The position numbers and the translations under genes were made by a program. Below are positions 58,298 to 64,000 of a stretch of DNA of 64,000 nt, piece after piece (the first letter of the stretch is position 1; each line of letters begins with the position of its first letter). The notes under the pieces were generated by a model. It saw nothing but the letters and a program-made list of their open reading frames with translations, searched no databases and had not been told where the DNA came from. Where the stretch lies: assembly GCA_033764775.1 (NCBI GenBank), contig JANRIQ010000002.1, positions 1-64,000 on the forward strand. The letters run 5' to 3'. This DNA is from JAWXCE01 sp033764775. Its GTDB lineage: Bacteria; Pseudomonadota; Alphaproteobacteria; Rhizobiales; Rhodomicrobiaceae.

Positions 58298-58930
58298 TTA
58301 TCGCTTCGCCGCGATGAAATTATGCGGCCCGCGCAGAGAGTAAAAATACAGCCCGACGAATGCAGCCAGCGCGGCGGAGAGCGCCGCGTTCCACCCGGCG
58401 AACGATAGGCCGAGGAAACGCCCCGCCGCCTCGTCGCAGCGCACGACCCGCGTGTTCTGTATGCGCTCCAGCAGCGTCGCGCCTTCGGCCGGCCCCGCGC
58501 CGCCCGCGCAAGTCTCCGGCCCCGGCCACCAGCCCCATTCGACGCCGGCGTGGTGGGCGCCCATGCCCGCGCTGACGAGCAGGATGACAAACGCCGCCAT
58601 CAGCCCTAGCCAAGAAAATATTGCGGGTCCCAAGCCGATGGGCGCCGCCGCCATGTGTTTCACCGCTTCCTCTTGCGTCGCACTCGCGGGGTTGAATTTA
58701 GCGGCATGCGCTTTTATGGCGGCGTTTTGCGAGTAGAGAGCGATCAGAGCGGCTGTGGAGAGAGCGATCAGCGCGTAATACGGCCAGCGCTGCCGATAGC
58801 ATAAGGGGCAGGGCCGCATGCCGACGATGTGCTCAAACGCCAGCGCGATAAGAATGGCCGACGCCGTGGCGGCGAACAGAACCGCCCAGACGCCGCGCTC
58901 CTCCAGCCGCCAGAACAACGCTTTCAGCAC
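58298..58930 (-). CDS. Disulfide bond formation protein DsbB family
   Basis: A 210-residue membrane protein with four predicted helices. The first periplasmic CxxC is CPLC in MRPCPLCYRQRWPYYALI. A second cysteine pair lies in the longer second loop (C in ETCAGG and C in VVRCDEAAG), so the redox set of DsbB is complete. It would reoxidise a DsbA-type partner and pass electrons to quinone. It starts seven bases after the DedA-family gene. Confidence 0.9.
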   Translation of the reverse strand: MLKALFWRLEERGVWAVLFAATASAILIALAFEHIVGMRPCPLCYRQRWPYYALIALSTAALIALYSQNAAIKAHAAKFNPASATQEEAVKHMAAAPIGLGPAIFSWLGLMAAFVILLVSAGMGAHHAGVEWGWWPGPETCAGGAGPAEGATLLERIQNTRVVRCDEAAGRFLGLSFAGWNAALSAALAAFVGLYFYSLRGPHNFIAAKR

Positions 58931-58937
58931 GCCGCCC

Positions 58938-59519
58938 TCACAAAACGAACTTCACGAGGACGAACCCGCCGATAAGCGCCGCTCCGACGCCGGCCGTGAT
59001 CCATTCGAGCCGATGCTCGATGAAGTCGCGGATCGGCTCGCCGTATCGCTTCAGCAGCCACGCCTCCAAATAGAACCGCGCGCCCCGCGTGATAAGCGAC
59101 AGCAGCACGAACATAAGGAAGTCATAGCCCGCAATGCCGGAGGCGATGGTCACAAGTTTGTAAGGGATGGGCGTCAGGCCCTTGATGAGGATGATCCATG
59201 CGCCGTAGTCGGCATACCACGCGCGGAACTGCTCGACCTTGTCGCCATAGCCGTACGCGTTGATGAGCCACTGGCCCACCGAGTCATAGAGCAGCGCGCC
59301 GATGGCGTAGCCGAGGATCCCGCCCGCGACGGAGGCGAGCGTGCACCAGCCGGCGAGCGTCAGCGCCTTGTCCCGCCGCGCCAGCGCCATCGGGATGAGC
59401 AACACGTCTGGCGGAATGGGGAAAAACGAGCTTTCGGCGAAGGATACGGCGACGAGCGCGCCCACGGCGTAAGGCTTGCCGGCGAACCGCATCGTCCAGT
59501 TGTAAAGTCCGCGCAACAT
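58938..59519 (-). CDS. YqaA/DedA family membrane protein
   Basis: A 193-residue SNARE-associated (DedA-like) protein. FAESSFFPIPPDVLLIPMALARRDKAL is the re-entrant family motif, and GFTPIPYK-like GLTPIPYKLVTIASGIAGYDFLMFVLLS is the second (in pieces). Several membrane helices are visible. DedA proteins act in lipid-carrier or phospholipid flipping; the precise substrate here is unknown. It leads the series with dsbB. Confidence 0.9.
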   Translation of the reverse strand: MLRGLYNWTMRFAGKPYAVGALVAVSFAESSFFPIPPDVLLIPMALARRDKALTLAGWCTLASVAGGILGYAIGALLYDSVGQWLINAYGYGDKVEQFRAWYADYGAWIILIKGLTPIPYKLVTIASGIAGYDFLMFVLLSLITRGARFYLEAWLLKRYGEPIRDFIEHRLEWITAGVGAALIGGFVLVKFVL

Positions 59520-59601
59520 CCCATGCCCCTTGTCGCCGTTGCGACCTCACTAGAGGCCCGGCGCGCTTTTGTCCACGGCGAAGGCTTGCGCCCTGCGCGA
59601 G

Positions 59602-59629
59602 TTGACGGGGAGCAAAGCATGGCTATGAT
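59602..59629 (+). promoter_or_regulatory. Promoter of tRNA-Leu
   Basis: TTGACG (59602-59607), 16-base spacer, TATGAT (59624-59629), 24 bases before the tRNA. Both boxes are one mismatch or fewer from consensus. Confidence 0.75.
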
Positions 59630-59653
59630 CGCGCCGACGTAAGCCAAAGGAAG

Positions 59654-59738
59654 CCCCAATGGCGGAATCGGTAGACGCGGCAGACTCAAAATCTGTTGCC
59701 TTCGGGCGTGCCTGTTCGAGTCAGGCTTGGGGCACCAC
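59654..59738 (+). tRNA. tRNA-Leu (anticodon CAA)
   Basis: A complete class II tRNA. Acceptor GCCCCAA pairs with TTGGGGC; the D arm follows. The anticodon loop CTCAAAA gives anticodon CAA (reads UUG). The long variable arm (TGCCTTCGGGCGTG) identifies Leu type. The T arm is CCTG-TTCGAGT-CAGG. The 3' CCA is encoded (59736-59738). No integrase or repeated 3' end is nearby. Confidence 0.97.
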
Positions 59739-59767
59739 CCGCCACCCACCACTCTGACGGGGACAAC

Positions 59768-60748
59768 GTGCGAGCTTTCATTGCATCCTTTTTCATCCTG
59801 ACGCTTCTCGCGGTCGGACGAGGCCACACCGCGCCCGCTATGGTCATCGACGCCGAGACCGGCCTCGTCATCTATGCCGAGGATCAATATCGGCTCTGGC
59901 CCCCTGCCTCGCTGACGAAGCTGATGACCGCCTTCATCACCTTCGAGGCGATCCGCGACGGCCAACTCTCGCTCGAAGACACCATCCAGTGCTCGCAGCA
60001 CGCCATGCTGCAGCCGCCGAGCAAAATCGGATTGCCCGTCGGCGGCCAGATCACAGTCGATCTCGGACTGAAAGCGCTGATGGTGAAATCGGCGAACGAT
60101 GTGGCGGTGATGCTGGCGGAGAAGATCTCCGGCAGCGAGGCGGCGTTCGTCGCCCGCATGAATGAGACGGCGAAGCGCCTCGGCATGAGCCGCACCACAT
60201 TTCACAACTCAAACGGTCTGCCGCATCCTCAGCAAGTGACGACGGCGCACGACATGGCCGTGCTTGGCCGCGCGCTTTTGAAAGAGTTCCCCCAGCACGG
60301 GCAGCTCTATTCGATGACCTCATTCCAGATCGGCAAACGGACGCTGAGCACGCACAACGAGATTTTCCGCATCTTCGAGGGCGCCGACGGCCTCAAGACC
60401 GGTTTTATCTGCGCCTCCGGCTACAACGTGGTGACGAGCGCGACGCGCAACGGCCGGCGGATGATCGCGGTCGTGCTCGGGGCCACCTCGGGCATGTCCC
60501 GCGGGCAGCGCGCCGCCGACCTGATGGATTACGGCTTTTCGCACTATGGCTGGAAATCGCTGTTCAACGCGAGCATCGAGGCCGCCCAGCCGCCCGCTGC
60601 TTCCGTGCTCGAAGTGCCGGGCAATGTGAGCGACATCGTGTGCAGCGGACGGCGTCTTGCCGGCCACATCGCCAAGCGTAAACGGGCCGCGAAGAAAAAA
60701 GCGGCGAAAGCCGCAGCGGCAAAACCGGCCGCCAAACCGGGCGGTTGA
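59768..60748 (+). CDS. D-alanyl-D-alanine carboxypeptidase (DacA/PBP5-6 type)
   Basis: A 326-residue exported peptidase that trims pentapeptide ends in peptidoglycan. Signal segment MRAFIASFFILTLLAVGRGHTA, then S48-L-T-K51 (PASLTKLM), S108-A-N110 and K210-T-G. It ends in a Lys/Ala tail (AKRKRAAKKKAAKAAAAKPAAKPGG) instead of the usual C-terminal amphipathic membrane helix. GGGG precedes the GTG at 59768, 29 bases after the tRNA. Confidence 0.93.
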   Translation: MRAFIASFFILTLLAVGRGHTAPAMVIDAETGLVIYAEDQYRLWPPASLTKLMTAFITFEAIRDGQLSLEDTIQCSQHAMLQPPSKIGLPVGGQITVDLGLKALMVKSANDVAVMLAEKISGSEAAFVARMNETAKRLGMSRTTFHNSNGLPHPQQVTTAHDMAVLGRALLKEFPQHGQLYSMTSFQIGKRTLSTHNEIFRIFEGADGLKTGFICASGYNVVTSATRNGRRMIAVVLGATSGMSRGQRAADLMDYGFSHYGWKSLFNASIEAAQPPAASVLEVPGNVSDIVCSGRRLAGHIAKRKRAAKKKAAKAAAAKPAAKPGG

Positions 60749-60752
60749 GGCG

Positions 60753-62018
60753 TCAGGCGCCGGGGCTCTCCAGCAGAGGCGGCTCCAGTCCGTCCAGTTC
60801 CGCGAGCGCGTTTCCCGCAATGCCTTGAAGATCGCCGTACATGCCCATGGTGGCGTCCAGAACGCCGCGCAACTGTTCCTCCCGCTTCGCCCATTGTTTC
60901 GCCATCAGCAGCCGTTCGCGCTGCAAATCGGCCTCCATGGCGCGGAAGCGCTCCACGATCGCCTCCACCCTGTGACGGAAGCGCGGGCCGGTGAGATATT
61001 GATAGACGAGCGCCATCTTGTCTTGCTGGCCTTCCGCCTGGCGCCGTGCGCCTGACACCTCGATCAGCGCGTGACGCAAAGCCACGGCGACGGGCAGGGC
61101 GCAGCGCGTCTCGGCCACCCAGACGCCGTCCACGCAATCAAACGCCGCGACGCCCTTCGGCAGCGCGTTCGACACGAGCAGCGCGAAATCCGCGCGCGCC
61201 GCCCGCTGGTCGTCCCGGAGCTTGGCGAGCCAGCCGTCGCTCCACGCCTTGGTGCGCTTCGTCTCCCACAGGATCGAGCCGCACGGCTGCCCCGCAGGAC
61301 CGATGACGCGCTGGAGAACGTCGCCGCCGGATTTGCCCTTCGCCACCGGTTCGAACGCGTCGTGAGGAAATTTGGCGCGCAGCATCGCCTCGAGCTGCAC
61401 CTCTAGCGCCTCGCCCTGGAGCTGCTGCGAGCCTTGCTCGGCCTTGCGGCGCAGCTCCTCGATCTGGCGCTGCATGGAGGCGATCTGCTCTTTGCTCTCC
61501 ACGATCTTGAGCTGGAGGGCCTGATCCGCCTCCTGCTTCGCCTTTTCGCGCACGGCGTCGAGCGTCTCCCGCACCCGCGTCTCGATGGTGACCTCCATTT
61601 CGCGCTTGGCGTCCTCAAGCGCGCGCTGCCTCTTCATCATCTCGGCTTGAGCCGCCTGCGCCTCGGCGAGTTTCGCGTCCCGGGCGGCGAGCACCTCCTG
61701 CAGCGCGCTCAATTGGTTTGCTCGTTCTGTCAGGTCGTGCTGGACGGCGAGGCGCGCCTTGCTCGCCTCCTCCTCAGCGATCTTCGCTCGCGCCGCTGCG
61801 GCCTCGCGGGCTGCTTGCTCCTCCAACGCCGCGCGACGGCGCTCCAACGCCTCGGCGCCTGCTGCGAGCTTGGCCTCTCGCGCGGCGACGGCGGCGTCTT
61901 TTTCCGCCAGCTTCGCCTCGAACTCGCGGCGCGCGGCCGCCACGAGGGGGCCGGCGAGGGACTCGTCGAGGGCGAACGCGAATGAGCATTTCGGGCAGGC
62001 GATGGTGTGTCCAGACAT
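60753..62018 (-). CDS. DUF2130 domain protein
   Basis: A 421-residue cytoplasmic protein. The first 15 residues have a CPKC motif (IACPKCSFAF). Residues 25-200 form a long coiled coil of Ala/Glu/Lys repeats. The C-terminal DUF2130 domain has VAKGKSGGDVLQRV and GSILWETKRTKAWSDGWL, which carry Asp and Glu-x-Lys positions of a PD-(D/E)xK-like nuclease fold. Nuclease activity is inference. It converges on the carboxypeptidase gene with four bases between the stops. Confidence 0.88.
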   Translation of the reverse strand: MSGHTIACPKCSFAFALDESLAGPLVAAARREFEAKLAEKDAAVAAREAKLAAGAEALERRRAALEEQAAREAAAARAKIAEEEASKARLAVQHDLTERANQLSALQEVLAARDAKLAEAQAAQAEMMKRQRALEDAKREMEVTIETRVRETLDAVREKAKQEADQALQLKIVESKEQIASMQRQIEELRRKAEQGSQQLQGEALEVQLEAMLRAKFPHDAFEPVAKGKSGGDVLQRVIGPAGQPCGSILWETKRTKAWSDGWLAKLRDDQRAARADFALLVSNALPKGVAAFDCVDGVWVAETRCALPVAVALRHALIEVSGARRQAEGQQDKMALVYQYLTGPRFRHRVEAIVERFRAMEADLQRERLLMAKQWAKREEQLRGVLDATMGMYGDLQGIAGNALAELDGLEPPLLESPGA

Positions 62019-62080
62019 GCGCGGCTCCCGGGTTGCGGAGCGCGCAGTCTAGCGATTCTCGGTGGCGATGAAACGGCGCG

Positions 62081-62377
62081 TTAAGCGGAGGGGTCGAGCG
62101 CGTCGGCCACTTGCTCCTTCCGGCGCTGCGGCAAAGCTTTCATGGTGAGGATGAACGCCGCGAGGCAAAAGCAAAATCCGTTGGTGAATATCAGCGGCCA
62201 TTCGCCCAGACGGACGCCGTAGAGCAGCCAGAGCGCGAACCCCGCCGTTGTGATGGCGTACATGCGCAGCGAGATGCTGGACGTGTCGCGCGATTTGATG
62301 ATTTTCCACGCTTGCGGCGTGAAACTGAGGGTGGACGCGGCCGCCGCCGCCGCCCCGATGAGCGTGGTCGTTTCCAC
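62081..62377 (-). CDS. SemiSWEET family sugar transporter
   Basis: A 98-residue protein with one MtN3/saliva (PQ-loop-like) triple-helix unit: STLSFTPQAWKIIKSRDTSSISLRMYAITTAGFALWLLYGVRLGEWPLIFTNGFCFCLAAFIL (in pieces), the single-repeat half-transporter that forms a homodimer and passes sugars. Start at GTG 62377 with GAGG upstream; an ATG at 62404 is the alternative. It is divergent from the sensor gene. Confidence 0.9.
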   Translation of the reverse strand: METTTLIGAAAAAASTLSFTPQAWKIIKSRDTSSISLRMYAITTAGFALWLLYGVRLGEWPLIFTNGFCFCLAAFILTMKALPQRRKEQVADALDPSA

Positions 62378-62539
62378 TCGGGAACCTCGTTCGATTTTCA
62401 ACATTGAAGGCAACCGAGACCGACGCCGCCCGGTTCCACAGGGGTTCGCCCGTGCGAAGAGGCGGTTAAAGCTCGTAAACCGAAAGGCGGCGATATAGGT
62501 TAGCCTCACTTCCGCGGCCTGCATTCTACGTGTCACGCA

Positions 62540-64000
62540 TGATTCAGGAAAATCGGACGCCGCAAACGGAAGCGCTTTCATTCCTTTCCGGCGGCGGGGA
62601 GATGGGCGCTCGCATGCGCCGGCATGACTGGGCGGCGTCGGTTTTGGGGGCGCCAGAGGCCTGGCCCTGCAATCTGCAAACTTTGGTCAGCCTAATGCTC
62701 GGATCCGAGCAGCCAATGTTCGTCGCTTGGGGGCCGGAACGGATCATGCTCTACAACGACGGCTACGCTCAGCTGTGCGGCGAGCGGCATCCGGCGGCGA
62801 TGGGAAGCGCGTTCGTCGAGGTGTGGGCCGACATCATGCACGAAGTCGGCCCCATTCTGGACAAAGCCTACGCGGGCCAATTCACGCACATGGACGACAT
62901 CGCTTTTTGGCTCACGCGCGGCGCGCGTCTTCAGGAAGCGCATTTCAGCGTCTCCTACACGCCGGTGCGCGACGACCGCGGAGCAGTGGCGGGGGTTTTT
63001 TGTGCCTGCGCCGAGACTACGGCAAAGGTGCTGGACGAGCGGCGCGTCGATCTCCGCGAGCAGTTGGAGCGTCGCCTGCGCGATCTCTCGACCCCGGAGG
63101 CTGTTATCGAAACCGCCGCCCGCATGCTCGGCGAGCATCTCGGCGCAATCCGCGTGGGCTATGGCGAGGATCACGACCAATCGGGCGAAATGACCATCGC
63201 GGGGCGCTACGCGAACGGAGTGGATACGGCGACGGGCCGCCACCGCTACGCCGATTATGATCATGCTATGCTTAACGAGTTGCGAGCCGGTCGCCCAAAC
63301 GTGCGAAGCGATGTGGCCGCCGACCCAAGTCTAACGCCGCAGCAGAAGGCCGCATTCGCCGCGCTCGACATCGGAGCGCTGATCAACATGCCGCTGCTCA
63401 AAAGCGGCCGTTTTGTTGCGTTGCTTTTCGTCCACTACAGAGAACCGCATGCGTTCAGCGAAAGCGAGATCGCGCTCATCCAAGACATCGCCGACCGGAC
63501 GTGGGAGGCGGTGGAGCGGGCCAGGGCGGAGACCGCTTTGCGCAATCGGGAGCAAAGCTATCGGGCGCTCATTTCCGCGTCGAACGAGGTGCTTTACCGG
63601 CACAACGCGGACTGGACGGAGATGCGGCAACTGCGCGGCGGCGGGTTTTTGGCGGATACGGACACGGCCGACCACGAATGGTTCGACCGCTACATCCACC
63701 CGGACGACCAGCCCCAGGTTTGGGCGGCGATTCAAGACGCGATCAAAAACAAGACTGTCTTCGAGCTTGAGCATCGCGTGATCCGCGCGGACGGCAGCCT
63801 CGGATGGACGTCGTCGCGCTCTGTTCCGGTGCTGGACCATCGCGGAGAGGTCATCGAATGGTTCGGGGCGGCAAGCGACGTGACCGCGCGCAAGGAGGCA
63901 GAGGATGCGCTGCGGGAGCGCCAAGAGCGGCAGGCGTTTCTGCTCAAGCTCAGCGACGCGCTGCGGCCGCTCGCCGACGCTTGGCGGATCGAGGACGAGG
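62540..64000 (+). CDS. PAS/GAF sensor protein, probable histidine kinase (3'-truncated)
   Basis: A frame open from ATG 62540 to the window end (487 codons), so the C-terminus is missing. A PAS-like region (FVAWGPERIMLYNDGYAQLCGERHP) is followed by a GAF domain (about 170-320, RRLRDLSTPEAVIETAARMLGEHL) and a PAS-PAC unit (RALISASNEVLYRHNADW ... FELEHRVIRADGSLGW). The last residues (RQAFLLKLSDALRPLADAW) match the start of a second GAF segment seen in HWE-type histidine kinases. The kinase domain is not visible, so its type is inference. Confidence 0.85.

Noticed and set aside
59654..59738. tRNA-Leu as an integration site
   Set aside because: No integrase, no duplicated tRNA 3' end and no foreign-looking genes on either side.

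Overview
The 64 kb window is a chromosomal segment of an alphaproteobacterium. The gene orders rho / mnmE-mnmG-rsmG-parA-parB, leuS-lptE-holA, dnaG-rpoD, bolA | dnaJ-like-cobS-cobT, and pdxY-DUF429-rsmB-heparinase-purH are alphaproteobacterial. Several products (a DnaG without its zinc ligands, the SUV3-like helicase with its S4 partner, an RpoD ending in KLRSFLDN) fit Hyphomicrobiales best. That order-level placement is inference. G+C is high throughout. I see no insertion sequence, prophage, CRISPR array, integrase or degraded gene, so this reads as core chromosome rather than an island.

Bases 1-13,200 hold the chromosome-partition and tRNA-modification block: the end of rho, a DUF255 thioredoxin-like gene on the other strand, mnmE, two small genes, mnmG, rsmG, parA and parB. 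Three copies of the parS core TTTCACGTGAAA lie inside this block, in mnmE, across the mnmG stop codon, and in rsmG. They probably load ParB and mark an origin-proximal region. leuS-lptE-holA converge on parB.

Bases 13,200-21,900 carry small units: YggS, a DM13 protein, an ArsR-type repressor divergent from an SDR with a clear palindromic operator over the SDR promoter, an unknown protein, an L,D-transpeptidase, an orphan OmpR-type regulator, a stand-alone cyclic-nucleotide-type domain, a tyrosine phosphatase, acetyl-CoA synthetase, and a DUF892 protein with its own terminator.

Bases 21,900-38,800 hold an alpha-2-macroglobulin/PBP1C envelope-defence pair, TrhO coupled to an unusual periplasmic binding protein, and a long minus-strand series (pdxY, DUF429, rsmB, heparinase-like, purH).

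Bases 38,800-49,800 hold a CitE-like lyase, dnaG-rpoD with a palindrome and a TTAA-N7-TTAA element in front of rpoD, then helicase-S4-ferredoxin, a DUF3108 protein and ribosomal protein L28.

Bases 49,800-64,000 hold cobS-cobT with a coupled esterase-like gene, bolA, GluQRS, a carboxylesterase, an HNH endonuclease behind a CtrA-like site, a DedA-DsbB-unknown operon, tRNA-Leu(CAA), a D-Ala-D-Ala carboxypeptidase with a lysine/alanine tail, a DUF2130 protein, a SemiSWEET and the first half of a PAS/GAF sensor protein.

The window is mostly housekeeping. I found no convincing new multi-gene system. The most promising leads are cis-elements (coding-embedded parS, the ArsR/SDR operator, the rpoD palindrome, the CtrA-like site) and unusual proteins (the two-domain binding protein with TrhO, the CNB protein without its phosphate-binding arginine).
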